Made by a program: the position numbers and the translations under genes. DNA of 53,804 nucleotides, taken from Oscillospiraceae bacterium. Its GTDB lineage: Bacteria; Bacillota; Clostridia; Oscillospirales; Oscillospiraceae. A model generated the notes under the pieces. The model saw nothing but the letters and a program-made list of their open reading frames with translations, searched no databases and was not told the origin of the DNA. This document shows, one piece after another, positions 16,285 to 25,401 of the stretch (its first letter is position 1; each line of letters begins with the position of its first letter). Where the stretch lies: the NCBI GenBank assembly GCA_031261745.1, contig JAISJC010000100.1, forward strand, positions 1 through 53,804, given 5' to 3'.

Positions 16285-17244
16285 TTGGACTATAAGAACG
16301 CAACCGGACATATATACGACATACAGGGCTATGCGGTACACGACGGACCGGGTATTCGCACGACGGTATACACCAAGGGTTGCCCTTTGAGTTGTCTTTG
16401 GTGTCACAGTCCGGAATCGCAGCGTCACGAGTTTGAAGTCGGCTATCTCCAAATAAAGTGTCTGGGCGCGGACGTGTGCCAAGACGCGTGCATAAATGCC
16501 TGTCCCGTGGGCGCGCTGTCGAGAAATGAACCGGTACAGGCTCTTGACGGTTCCGGAGCAATACAGAAAGCGAAAATAGACAGGGAGAAATGTACGGGCT
16601 GCTTAAAATGCGCCAAAGCCTGCATTACCAAGGCACTCTACGCTACGGGTTGGGACACGACGGTGGACGAGGTGTACGACCGCGTAATTAAAGACAGAGG
16701 TTTTTTTCAAAATGACGGCGGCATTACGATTTCCGGCGGGGAGGCGATGGCTCAGTTTGAGTTCACCCTCAACCTCGCAAAGAGGCTGAAAGACAGCGGA
16801 ATACATATCTGCCTCGACACCACGGGTTTTACACCGGAAAAACAGTTTGAGGAGATTTTACCGTTTATCGACCTGTTTTTGTACGACATCAAGCATATGG
16901 ATTCGGCTATGCACAAGAACCTCACCGGCGTCGGAAACGAGCTGATTTTAAGCAACGCGCGTTTTTTGGCTGAACACGGCGGCGCGTTACAAATTCGGGT
17001 TCCGGTTATCCCGAAGCTCACGGACAAGGAATCCAATCTGCGCTCGACGGCGGAGTTCTGCGCGTCCCTCGGCGACGCGGTGAAATTAGTTCAGCTTCTG
17101 CCGTACCACAAGACGGGGCGGATGAAGTACGAGCGGCTGGGCTGGCGGTATAAGCTGACGAATGTCGAACCGCCGGAGGAGGCGTTTATGCTGAAAACGC
17201 TGGAAATGTTCCAAAACCACGGGCTGAACGCCCAACTGTATTAG
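16285..17244 (+). CDS. Glycyl radical enzyme activating enzyme (radical SAM)
   Basis: Installs the glycyl radical on the enzyme encoded next door using S-adenosylmethionine and a [4Fe-4S] cluster. The radical SAM motif is C33-x3-C37-x2-C40 within GCPLSCLWCHSPE. A ferredoxin-like insert carries two cysteine clusters (CQDACINACPVGAL and CTGCLKCAKAC), as in activases of dehydratase- and lyase-type enzymes rather than PFL activase. The SAM-binding GGE motif is ISGGEAMAQ. The start is uncertain: TTG 16285 has AGGTGG at 16271-16276 at proper spacing, while GTG 16273 has none. About 319 residues. The structural gene starts 52 nt later. Confidence 0.92.
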   Translation: MDYKNATGHIYDIQGYAVHDGPGIRTTVYTKGCPLSCLWCHSPESQRHEFEVGYLQIKCLGADVCQDACINACPVGALSRNEPVQALDGSGAIQKAKIDREKCTGCLKCAKACITKALYATGWDTTVDEVYDRVIKDRGFFQNDGGITISGGEAMAQFEFTLNLAKRLKDSGIHICLDTTGFTPEKQFEEILPFIDLFLYDIKHMDSAMHKNLTGVGNELILSNARFLAEHGGALQIRVPVIPKLTDKESNLRSTAEFCASLGDAVKLVQLLPYHKTGRMKYERLGWRYKLTNVEPPEEAFMLKTLEMFQNHGLNAQLY

Positions 17245-17296
17245 TGGATAAATAATTTTACATACGCGCCCGAACAGGCGCGGGAAGGAGCAAGCA

Positions 17297-19759
17297 ATGG
17301 CAAATTTCGATTTCCCGATTTCCGACCGTATTCAGGATTTGAGGGACAAAAGGAAACGGATTAACAAGGATCTGCGCTTGAACGTCGAGCGCAACCGCAT
17401 TCTCACGGAATACTACAAGACGCATCTGCACGAATACCCCATCCTGAAGCGCGCGGGGTACCTCCACGACTGGTGCTCCACGAGGGAAATCAACATCGAC
17501 GACGACGACATTTTCCTCGGCGACGCGGGTCCGCACACGCGCACGGTACACTTTGACATCGAGCAGACGGGCGCGATGTGGTTCCGCAGCAACTTCGGCG
17601 ACACAGACGAGAGATTCCGCGCCGCGTGGCAGGTTCCGGGCAGCGTCTGGGTGTCCGACGAAGAGCGCAAGTATTTACTCGAAGCCGCTGATTTCTGGGA
17701 GGAGAACGACATCGGCGCGACGGCGCGCGGATTGTTCCCCGACGAGTTTTTTGCGGGTCCTATGGGTGCTTTCGCAAAATTCCTCAACGGCTCGTACCCC
17801 GGACACTTCAACCCCAACTACGAAAAGGTGGTGCTGACCGGTTTCGGAGCGGTGCGCGCGCAGGCGAAGGAAAAGCTCGCGGAAATCAAGGCGCACACGG
17901 ACACCGATAACGTCCGTAAGGACATATTCTACCGCGCGATAGTCAAGACGTGCGACGCGATTATCACTATGAGCAAGCGTTACGCTGAGGGCGTGCGCGA
18001 AAAGGCAAAGACCGCAACGCCGGAGCGCGCCGCGGAGCTGCTTAAAATGGCGGATTCCTGCGACTGGATTATGGAAAACCCCGCGCGTAACTTCTGGGAG
18101 GGCTGCCAGGCCATTCTGTTCTATCAGAATCTTCTCACGGCGGAGGGCGTACACTGGGCGGATTCCCCCGCGCTCATTGACAGCTATCTCGGACCCCTCG
18201 TCGAGAACGACATCGCGACGGGCGCGCTGACCCTACAAGAGGCGCAGGACTACGCCGACGCATTCCTGCTGCAAATCGGCAATCAGATTATTATGTTCCC
18301 GAAGCCGAATAACGACCAGCTCATCGAGGCTCACGCGAACGGCAAAACGCTCTATGACCTCCAAGGCGGAGGGCAGAACATCGCGGCAGGCTCGCTCATC
18401 ACCCTCGGCGGACAGAAGCGCGACGGCACGGGCGACTACACCCTCGCGACCGAGCTGTTCCTGCTGGCGTACTACCGTATGCGTGTCGCAGAGCCGAGCC
18501 TCGCGCTGCGCGTCAACAAACACACGCCGCCGCGCATTTGGGAACTCGGTATCGCGGTCAGCAAGCGTTGCGGCGGTTTCCCGCAGTTCAACAACGACGA
18601 CGTGATTATCCCGCAGCAGCTTGAAAGAGGCGTTTCGCTTGAAGACGCGCGCAGATACGGCGTGTTCGGCTGCGTAGAACCCGCAATCTCCGGTATGGAG
18701 TGGTCGATGGCGTCAAACTGCGGAGCCTTCGGCGGCGGAATCGGTATGCTTCAAACGCTTCAAACGGTTATTCACGGCAACCGCGACCCGCAGTCTGGAA
18801 TGGAAAGACCGGGCGACGCGAAAAAGCTGTACGAGTACGAGACTTTCGACGAGCTGAAAGAGGAATTCGTGCGTCTTGCAAAGGCGGGCCTCGACAATAT
18901 GGCGAGAATGAACCACTTTGCCGCGTTCGTCTTTGAAACCGAGTGGCCGGCACCGTCCGTTTCAGCTATGACGGAGGGTTGTATGGATTCCGGTAAGGAC
19001 GTGACGTGGGGCGGAGCGAAGTATAACGCCACAGGCACGATGACGAACGCCATCGGCGTGGTCGCCGACAGCCTTTACACCATCAAAAAGCTCTGCTTCG
19101 ACGACAAAACGCTGTCAGCGCGCGAGCTGTACGACGCGCTCGCCGACAACTGGGAGGGCAAGGAACTGCTACGCCAGAGAATCCTCAACGAGCTGTCGTT
19201 CTACGGCAACGATAACGACGAGGTTGACGAGCTGGCGACTTGGGTGACGGACTTCTGGCTCGGCTACACCAACACGCTTTCAGGTCCGAACCACGGACAC
19301 GTAAATATGGGAATCCTCGACCTCGCTTGGGTCGCGGGCGGCAAGCGCACGTGGGCTACGCCGGACGGCAGGAAGAACGGCGAGCCGCTGTCCCCGTCGG
19401 CGGACCCGCGCCAGGACGTCGTGAAAAACGGCCCGCTGTCGTACGTGAAGAGCGTCGCGAAGCTCCCGTGGATTAAGGCGCGCTGCGGCGGCGCAATCAA
19501 CATCCGTATGGACGCGAACTCAGTCCGCGGCGACGAGGCGACGGCCAAGGTTCAGGAGCTTATCCAGTCGTTCTTCGATATGGGCGGCATCCAGTTCTGC
19601 TTCACGGTCGCGGATACCGAGATTATGCGCGCGGCGCAGAAAAACCCGCAGGACTATCAGGATTTGATTGTCCGCATCGCCGGCTTCTCGGCGTACTTCA
19701 CGCATTTAGCATTCGATGATCAGGAGAACTACATCGCGAAGTACGAAATAGCGGTATAA
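17297..19759 (+). CDS. Glycyl radical enzyme, dehydratase/lyase type, unknown substrate
   Basis: An 820-residue PFL-like enzyme that uses a glycyl-to-thiyl radical relay. The catalytic cysteine is C459 in FGCVEP, with glutamate E461 two positions on. The Cys-x-Glu arrangement occurs in dehydratases and C-N or C-S lyases (glycerol/propanediol dehydratase, choline lyase, hydroxyproline dehydratase, isethionate lyase) and is absent from PFL, which has two adjacent cysteines. The radical glycine is G796 in RIAGFSAYF, a variant of the usual RVxGYSA. GGAAGGAGC precedes ATG 17297. No microcompartment shell, aldehyde dehydrogenase or transporter is adjacent, so the reaction cannot be assigned. Confidence 0.9.
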   Translation: MANFDFPISDRIQDLRDKRKRINKDLRLNVERNRILTEYYKTHLHEYPILKRAGYLHDWCSTREINIDDDDIFLGDAGPHTRTVHFDIEQTGAMWFRSNFGDTDERFRAAWQVPGSVWVSDEERKYLLEAADFWEENDIGATARGLFPDEFFAGPMGAFAKFLNGSYPGHFNPNYEKVVLTGFGAVRAQAKEKLAEIKAHTDTDNVRKDIFYRAIVKTCDAIITMSKRYAEGVREKAKTATPERAAELLKMADSCDWIMENPARNFWEGCQAILFYQNLLTAEGVHWADSPALIDSYLGPLVENDIATGALTLQEAQDYADAFLLQIGNQIIMFPKPNNDQLIEAHANGKTLYDLQGGGQNIAAGSLITLGGQKRDGTGDYTLATELFLLAYYRMRVAEPSLALRVNKHTPPRIWELGIAVSKRCGGFPQFNNDDVIIPQQLERGVSLEDARRYGVFGCVEPAISGMEWSMASNCGAFGGGIGMLQTLQTVIHGNRDPQSGMERPGDAKKLYEYETFDELKEEFVRLAKAGLDNMARMNHFAAFVFETEWPAPSVSAMTEGCMDSGKDVTWGGAKYNATGTMTNAIGVVADSLYTIKKLCFDDKTLSARELYDALADNWEGKELLRQRILNELSFYGNDNDEVDELATWVTDFWLGYTNTLSGPNHGHVNMGILDLAWVAGGKRTWATPDGRKNGEPLSPSADPRQDVVKNGPLSYVKSVAKLPWIKARCGGAINIRMDANSVRGDEATAKVQELIQSFFDMGGIQFCFTVADTEIMRAAQKNPQDYQDLIVRIAGFSAYFTHLAFDDQENYIAKYEIAV

Positions 19760-19777
19760 TAACCTGTATTGACAAAT

Positions 19778-19805
19778 AAAAGCACCTCCTACGGGAGGTG
19801 CTTTT
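19778..19805. terminator. Terminator between the glycyl radical operon and the MerR gene
   Basis: A perfect 12-bp stem AAAAGCACCTCC / GGAGGTGCTTTT with loop TACG between convergent genes. Symmetric A/T flanks let it act both ways. Confidence 0.9.
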
Positions 19806-19823
19806 GTATTCGGGAGGCGGACG

Positions 19824-20645
19824 TTAAGTCCGCCTTCTTCTTTTGTTTGAAACCTGAACCGAAACCTGCGCCAGATACTGCGAGGTGTCTTTTATGCTGA
19901 TTTCGTCGAGCATATAAATCACGTACAGCGGACCGTTGAACGACAGCGTGTGCTCCTCGGCGTATGCGAGCAGACGGTCGCCGATGTCGCCCATCTCACC
20001 GTAATAGCCGCGGGTGTAGCCGACGAGGTAACGCCCGGCGGCTTTGCTTTCGAGTCCGGTGGGATCCAGCGAGAAGAAGCGCGACGGCTGAGACGGCTCC
20101 GCCGTAAAGCTCTCAATGCTGTCAAAGAACCCGCCGACGGGATAGCTCATATTGACACGGGCATTGTGCGCCTGCTGACCGAAACGCATAAAGGTCTCGT
20201 AGAAGATGTGGTTTTCGGCGAAATCATTGACCGGACCGAGGATGATCGGAAGGGCGTCGGCTTCGACGACCGAGATCCGGAACTCGTCGGCGGCAATGCC
20301 CGCCTGAATGAGACCGCGGAACACGTGCGTAATCGAGTAAGCCGCTTGAAGGCGGCGCATCTCGGCGTCGAACTTGTTTTCCTGACGAATCAGCAGGTCA
20401 AGGATGCTCTCAGGCGTTCGGTGCTTTTCCAGTTCGCCGATTTCTTTCAGCGTCGTGTTCAAATCGTTAAGCACGTTAATCAGCTTAACCGTGACGATTT
20501 GCTGCGGCGAATAGTAGCGGTAGTTATTTTCCCCGCGTTTGACGGGGGATAACAGCCCCAACTCATCGTAATACCGCAGCACAGACTGCTTGATGCCGGA
20601 GAATACGGAAAAGTCCTTGATTGACAATAAATCTGTTCCGTTCAT
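19824..20645 (-). CDS. MerR-family regulator with GyrI-like effector domain
   Basis: A 273-residue regulator. The N-terminal MerR winged helix spans about residues 6-75 (SIKDFSVFSGIKQSVLRYYD, then ELGLLSP and YRYYSPQQI). A dimerisation coiled coil follows around 75-115. The C-terminal 150 residues look like a GyrI/BmrR-type small-molecule-binding domain. It has few cysteines, so a metal sensor is unlikely. It is divergent from the SipW surface operon. A 13-bp perfect inverted repeat lies just upstream of it, and the SipW operon has a 19-bp-spaced promoter, the arrangement MerR activators work on. Confidence 0.85.
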   Translation of the reverse strand: MNGTDLLSIKDFSVFSGIKQSVLRYYDELGLLSPVKRGENNYRYYSPQQIVTVKLINVLNDLNTTLKEIGELEKHRTPESILDLLIRQENKFDAEMRRLQAAYSITHVFRGLIQAGIAADEFRISVVEADALPIILGPVNDFAENHIFYETFMRFGQQAHNARVNMSYPVGGFFDSIESFTAEPSQPSRFFSLDPTGLESKAAGRYLVGYTRGYYGEMGDIGDRLLAYAEEHTLSFNGPLYVIYMLDEISIKDTSQYLAQVSVQVSNKRRRRT

Positions 20646-20670
20646 TTATACGCACCTTTTCCTTTTTAGG

Positions 20671-20703
20671 CGGAAAACTTTAAGGGTACGTTAAAGTTTT
20701 CCG
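20671..20703 (-). promoter_or_regulatory. Inverted-repeat operator upstream of the MerR gene
   Basis: CGGAAAACTTTAA (20671-20683) and TTAAAGTTTTCCG (20691-20703) form a perfect 13-bp dyad with 7-nt centre GGGTACG. It starts 25 nt upstream of the MerR start codon and is probably its autoregulatory site. Confidence 0.6.
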
Positions 20704-20905
20704 GCCTGTTTTTCTTGTGCAAAGAGGCTAATGACTGCTCGCGGGGATTACAGAACGATAATATGGCGGCGCGAAAGCCCGGCGAAAGAGGCAATGGAAA
20801 CGACTGGTACCACACGTTTTATAAAGGTTACAAAAGGTTACATATTATTTGAAAATCGTCAAAATGCGCCATAAAAAGAAACTTTTAAGTTTTTTGAAAA
20901 AAGAC
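20704..20905. other. Unassigned intergenic region between MerR and SipW operon
   Basis: About 200 nt without a convincing open frame. It contains a direct repeat (AAAGGTTACA twice, 20823-20843), an AAACTTTTAAGTTT palindrome near 20880-20893, a TGGTACCA palindrome near 20800, and two imperfect copies of AAAGAGGC-AATG-ACTG. No riboswitch consensus was recognised. Confidence 0.4.
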
Positions 20906-20936
20906 TTGACCTTCCGGTTCCATCAACCGCTAAACT
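20906..20936 (+). promoter_or_regulatory. MerR-type promoter of the SipW surface operon
   Basis: TTGACC (20906-20911), a 19-nt spacer, TAAACT (20931-20936). The long spacer holds an inverted repeat CGGTT-ccatc-AACCG (20915-20929) centred between the boxes, the hallmark geometry of MerR-activated promoters. The divergent MerR gene is the obvious candidate regulator. Confidence 0.6.
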
Positions 20937-21004
20937 GATAACAAGCTAAACGCCAACATTATAGCACGGCGGAAAGGCATAGTCAATGCGGAGGTGAAAA
21001 AATT

Positions 21005-21547
21005 ATGGTAAAGATGACGAACGAGGTCAAACGTAAGAGCAATGTGGGGAGCGTGATATTTTATATCGTTTTACTCCTCGCGGTTGCGGGTACGGTAGCG
21101 TTCCGCAGTTTAGGCGGATACTCCTTTTATACCGTACTGACGCGCAGTATGCAGTCGGAGATCCCGCAGGGTTCTCTGGTGATCAGCAAAAACACCGACC
21201 CGGCTTTAATTGAGGTGGGCGACGACATTACATATCTGCGCGAGGACAACAGCTCGGTCACGCACCGCGTGATCGGTATCAAGGAGGACTACGATAACAG
21301 CGGCGAGCGCGGATTCCAGACGAAAGGCATCGAAAATGAGCTGCCTGACCAGGGAATAGTTTACGCAACAAACGTAATCGGCGTGGTTAAGGTAAGCGTC
21401 CCGTATATCGGCAGCGGCCTTTACTGGGTGGCGCAGCACATCATCGTCCTGCTTGGGGTTCTGGGCGTGTCACTGATCCTGTTGGTATCGCTCAGGACGT
21501 TCTTCGCCGAAAGCAGAAAGGAGCGTGACGCGCGCTCACGGACGTAG
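21005..21547 (+). CDS. sipW: SipW-type signal peptidase I
   Basis: A membrane signal peptidase of the Ser-His (ER-like) type, which in Bacillus processes the TasA and TapA precursors. There is an N-terminal membrane helix at about 17-33 and a C-terminal one at about 140-165. The catalytic serine is S48 in TRSMQSEIPQG and the histidine is H87 in VTHRVI, replacing the lysine of ordinary Lep-type enzymes. GGAGGTG at 20991-20997 fits ATG 21005. It heads an operon of exported proteins, three of which share the atypical SipW-like signal region, so they are its likely substrates. Confidence 0.9.
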   Translation: MVKMTNEVKRKSNVGSVIFYIVLLLAVAGTVAFRSLGGYSFYTVLTRSMQSEIPQGSLVISKNTDPALIEVGDDITYLREDNSSVTHRVIGIKEDYDNSGERGFQTKGIENELPDQGIVYATNVIGVVKVSVPYIGSGLYWVAQHIIVLLGVLGVSLILLVSLRTFFAESRKERDARSRT

Positions 21548-21606
21548 ATTTACACAGACGCGAAGCCTGTATAAATAAAAAATATTAAAAAAAGGAGAGA
21601 AAAACA

Positions 21607-23337
21607 ATGAACGTCAAGAAAAGAAGCTTCAAGAAAAAGGCTTCGGCTATTGTTGCTTTGATGTGTATGGTTGCCCTGCTTTTGTCGGGAACATACGCGT
21701 ATATAAACAACAGTGACCACAAGAGCAACGAAGGTCAAGGCGGCAACGGCAAGTACGATGTCAAACTCATAGAAGAATTTGAAGAGATTGATGATTGGAA
21801 AACCACAGACGGAGATGTCAACAAGCAGGTACGTGTGACGAACCTCGGCTCGAAAGCCGAGGGATTTGGTGCCGTATACGTGCGCCTGGCACTCAAAGAG
21901 TATATGGAGATCGGTGAAACGACCTACACATACACACCGGAGCGTTATATGGTGGACAAGACCGGACACTTTGTCAAGTTCGACAGCAAAGAGGACGCCG
22001 AGGCGGCGTACAACGGACACACCGTGGCGTTTATCAAGGACGCTGTGACCGGCGACGAGGGCTGGTTCGTCCAGACGCAGGCGCACGACAAGGACGGTCA
22101 GTACGGTTCGTTTGTAGTCACCGACATCACGATCGGTGCTGCGAAATCCATAATTGAAAACGTCACAAGAGCGGTGAACGCGGCGACGGTAGACCACGAA
22201 CTGCAATCCAACGGCGAGTGCGCCTATCCGGTCCACAAATGGAACGGAATCACCGCGACAGACGACGGCGAGGCGTTCCACGATTACATCAGGTGGACGC
22301 TCGGCACCGACGTAATCAGCCTTTCCGACTGGATTGACGGCGGCGCGCAGCCGGTGGCGAAGTGGATTTATGACAACAGAGATGTTGCCAATCCGTTCGT
22401 CTACTGGGGCGAGGCCCTTGAACCGGGGACGACCACCCCGAACCTGCTGGAAAGCATCCGCCTGATCAATCAGCCGGACGGAGCCTTCTACTACGCGCTG
22501 CACGTCGATATGGAAGCCCTGTCCATCGACGAACTGGTAAAGAGCAACCCCGAATGGCAGGACGCGCCGCAGGAAATCATTGATTCCATTAAGAACAGCA
22601 GCGCAACGAACAACGATTCGATTATTTTCAGCAACACGTCCGCGACGGTTGATGTCGGCGCAAGCGTTAACGCGCCCGACGTCAAAGTTATCCCTGAGGA
22701 AGGGAGCCAGAAGGTGACGTGGACGAGCGGCGACGAAACGATTGCAACCGTTGATCCCGACACGGGAGAGGTCACGGGCGTTTCCCCCGGCAAGGTGACA
22801 ATCACCGCGACGGGCGAGGACGGACAGTCAAACAGCTACACCATCCTCGTCGTTGACTCCACGCAGCCCCCGATAAGCAATGAGCTTCCGCTCAAAACCC
22901 CCGACGACCCGAATAAAGGCTTTATGCCGGTCGCCGGAGATGAGTTTGACGGCAAGGTTTACTTCTTAGACCTGAATGACGCGAAATCTAACATCGTTGA
23001 CAGGCAGGCGGCAATCCACCTTGAAGACATCATTGACGACGGCGACTACGCCGGCATTACCGTTGAACCGCTGAACCCCGCACACGCGGGCAAGTTCTCA
23101 ATCGGTCTTGATGATGTACACGGAAAATTGTCACTATTGAGCAGCGCAATCCCGACGAATCAGGAGGTTTGCGACCAAATCTTTGGACCGAACCCGCAGG
23201 AACAGCCGACGCTGACGACAACCGTGCGCCTGACCCGCGCGGGCGACGGCGCGACAGCCGACGTTAAGATCACCCTTACGTACAGTAACGTCACACTTTG
23301 GGTCCTGGACGACGAAGCCGCCGGATACGGCGTATAA
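21607..23337 (+). CDS. TasA/camelysin-like exported protein with C-terminal Ig-like (BIG2) domain
   Basis: A 576-residue exported protein. The signal region (residues about 12-32) ends in LLLSGTYAY and is followed by DHKSNE, an atypical SipW-type leader. Residues about 40-310 form a camelysin/TasA-like beta-rich domain and are clearly paralogous to the gene at 27351 (shared YTPERY/YTPDRY, NGECAYP, QPDGAFYYALHVDMEA). Residues about 335-415 form a bacterial Ig-like group 2 domain (VDVGASV, TWTSGDETIATVD, TGEVTGVSPGKVTITA). The remaining C terminus is not recognised. AAAGGAGAG precedes ATG 21607. Probably a surface or matrix-fibre component. Confidence 0.8.
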   Translation: MNVKKRSFKKKASAIVALMCMVALLLSGTYAYINNSDHKSNEGQGGNGKYDVKLIEEFEEIDDWKTTDGDVNKQVRVTNLGSKAEGFGAVYVRLALKEYMEIGETTYTYTPERYMVDKTGHFVKFDSKEDAEAAYNGHTVAFIKDAVTGDEGWFVQTQAHDKDGQYGSFVVTDITIGAAKSIIENVTRAVNAATVDHELQSNGECAYPVHKWNGITATDDGEAFHDYIRWTLGTDVISLSDWIDGGAQPVAKWIYDNRDVANPFVYWGEALEPGTTTPNLLESIRLINQPDGAFYYALHVDMEALSIDELVKSNPEWQDAPQEIIDSIKNSSATNNDSIIFSNTSATVDVGASVNAPDVKVIPEEGSQKVTWTSGDETIATVDPDTGEVTGVSPGKVTITATGEDGQSNSYTILVVDSTQPPISNELPLKTPDDPNKGFMPVAGDEFDGKVYFLDLNDAKSNIVDRQAAIHLEDIIDDGDYAGITVEPLNPAHAGKFSIGLDDVHGKLSLLSSAIPTNQEVCDQIFGPNPQEQPTLTTTVRLTRAGDGATADVKITLTYSNVTLWVLDDEAAGYGV

Positions 23338-23378
23338 AGTCACGCAGATACAAAAATTATTAAGAAAGGGAGATTACA

Positions 23379-25352
23379 ATGAATGCCTCAAAAGCAATCG
23401 GTACTAAGAGCCGCCGTCTGCTGGCGTTAATACTCGCGGCGGCAGTGATCATCGCCCTCGGCGCAATAGGGGTCACATTGACGGCGAAAACCGCCATTGA
23501 AGTGACGCTGACCGCTCCGAACAGCTATACAACGCTGGAAGTCGGCGCGGAAGCAAAGCTGAGCATAGTGAATCTGGCTGACGCGTACAGCAGTGACTCG
23601 ACAATCGCTGCCGTCACCTTCACAAAAGGCAGCGGACTCCGGAATCTGGTAACGCTCGGCGTCAAAGCAGGAACAATGGCGACCGCGTACGGCACATCCA
23701 GCGGCAAGGTTTTGACGTACAACTATCAGATTACCGATTCACGCAACATCACTAAGTACATACTCGATAACGGAGGCGAGGGCGTAATCCCCACAGTGGG
23801 CGGCAAACTCACGGTGCCGATACACACCTTTGTCACCACGGGAGAGAACCCCGTTGAGAATGCCGCGGCGAAGAGTACCATAACCTGGTCCACCTTCCGC
23901 CCGAACGACACTGTCGCGTCGGTTAATGCGACGACGGGCGAGGTCACGGGTGAATCCAAGGGCGCGACAATCATTCTCGGTCAGTTCACCGACAAATGGG
24001 GACGCGCGCAGGACATACATTTCCTCGTCGCGGTCGGCATCAAAATCAACGACAGCCGTCTTGACGAGCTGATTGACCTGATTGAGGAAGCCAACAGAAT
24101 CCTCGCGCTCGACCCGAATCCGTACACGGAGGAGAGCCTTGACGCACTCGAACAGGCGAAAAACGACGCGGAGGCCGTGGTAGGCGGCACCGAGGACGAA
24201 ATCGCAGGGGCAATCGACGAACTGAACGACGCAATCAACGGTCTGGATGAGGCGAACACCGTTCCCGACGGTCTGCTCGGACCCGACGGCGACGGCAATT
24301 ACTTCAAGCCCGTCGGCGAACCCGCGAACGTCTATGAAGTCGTAGACGGAAACGGCGACTCCAAGCAACCGCCGGAATACGTCTACAACGAAAACGGCAC
24401 CCCGCAAGACGGCGGTAACGTCCCCGCAATTCCCAAGGGCGGCGACTACTACATCGACCTCGGACATAACATCTACCAAAAGGTTGAGAATTCGGGAACG
24501 CTCGGCGAAAAGGTCGGCGGCGGACCGGACGAGAATCCGGCGACAAACCCCGTAACGCCGATTATTGAGGTGGGCGGCAATTACTACGTCGGGCCGCTCG
24601 GACCCGACGGAGAGGGCAACTACTATTACTACGGCGACAAGACGAGCGGCGGCGACAACCTCGTCAACAGCACGGCCGACGCCAAGCACAGCACCGACGA
24701 CGTCTATTACCTCGTTGACGGTCAGATGACGACGACAAAACCCAGCCCGACGTTCAACACGCCGAGCGGCAGTCCGACAGTGGCGAATACAGGTAGGTTC
24801 ATTGACAAAACGAAGATCAGCGACAGCTCCGACTGGCTCGAAATCGCCACTATGGACGGCTATTCCCTGATTATCCGCGTGAACCCGCTGCCCGCAAAGA
24901 CGTCTGCCGCACAAGCAAGCACAGATGTGATGAATTGGTACAAAAACACATTCCAGTCTACATCGGCATTGCGCCCATACATCAGCAAGAACGACGCGGG
25001 TTGGAAAAACGGCGATGTCAACAGCCTCACAGCGGGGCGGAGTAAACCGACCGGCGTGCTGGCGACAATAACCGACAACGACACTTGCTTCCCGCTGAGT
25101 TACGGCGAATACGCGCAATATTGCAGCAACGCAGCAGTTGACAGCAGCGGGAAGGAGAAAGCCTCAGGCACGGACGCAAAGGCCAATTACGTACGCATCA
25201 CCAACGAAGAACAGTTGACAGCAACCTATGTGTCCAACGGCAGCGGTCGATTAATCAGCGGCACTGTGAAAGTAGTACAAAACACTGAATCGGCGAGCGT
25301 ACACCCCGCTATGTGGATTCTGACCTCCGCGTTCGAGACGCTGGGGAAATAA
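23379..25352 (+). CDS. Large surface protein with Ig-like and FIVAR domains
   Basis: A 657-residue exported protein. A membrane/signal helix lies at residues about 14-34. An Ig-like BIG2 region follows (TVASVNATTGEVTGESKGAT near 175-195). A helical FIVAR-type module covers about 225-290 (LIEEANRILA, YTEESLDALEQAKNDAEAV). A low-complexity Gly/Asn/Tyr-rich stretch is next. The C-terminal 150 residues, with CFPLSYGEYAQYC and VHPAMWI, resemble DUF6273. Unlike its neighbours it lacks the HK[ST]N motif after the signal helix, so it may not be a SipW substrate. AAAGGGAG precedes ATG 23379. Role inferred as cell-surface binding or adhesion. Confidence 0.75.
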   Translation: MNASKAIGTKSRRLLALILAAAVIIALGAIGVTLTAKTAIEVTLTAPNSYTTLEVGAEAKLSIVNLADAYSSDSTIAAVTFTKGSGLRNLVTLGVKAGTMATAYGTSSGKVLTYNYQITDSRNITKYILDNGGEGVIPTVGGKLTVPIHTFVTTGENPVENAAAKSTITWSTFRPNDTVASVNATTGEVTGESKGATIILGQFTDKWGRAQDIHFLVAVGIKINDSRLDELIDLIEEANRILALDPNPYTEESLDALEQAKNDAEAVVGGTEDEIAGAIDELNDAINGLDEANTVPDGLLGPDGDGNYFKPVGEPANVYEVVDGNGDSKQPPEYVYNENGTPQDGGNVPAIPKGGDYYIDLGHNIYQKVENSGTLGEKVGGGPDENPATNPVTPIIEVGGNYYVGPLGPDGEGNYYYYGDKTSGGDNLVNSTADAKHSTDDVYYLVDGQMTTTKPSPTFNTPSGSPTVANTGRFIDKTKISDSSDWLEIATMDGYSLIIRVNPLPAKTSAAQASTDVMNWYKNTFQSTSALRPYISKNDAGWKNGDVNSLTAGRSKPTGVLATITDNDTCFPLSYGEYAQYCSNAAVDSSGKEKASGTDAKANYVRITNEEQLTATYVSNGSGRLISGTVKVVQNTESASVHPAMWILTSAFETLGK

Positions 25353-25401
25353 CGGCACGGCAAGCGACAGACCAAATTAATTTAGGAAAGGCGGGATTGC
25401 A

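Noticed and set aside
20740-20842. A cyclic-di-GMP or other riboswitch ahead of the SipW operon
   Set aside because: The core sequences of the c-di-GMP classes and other common riboswitches were not found. The region also lies upstream of the predicted transcription start.
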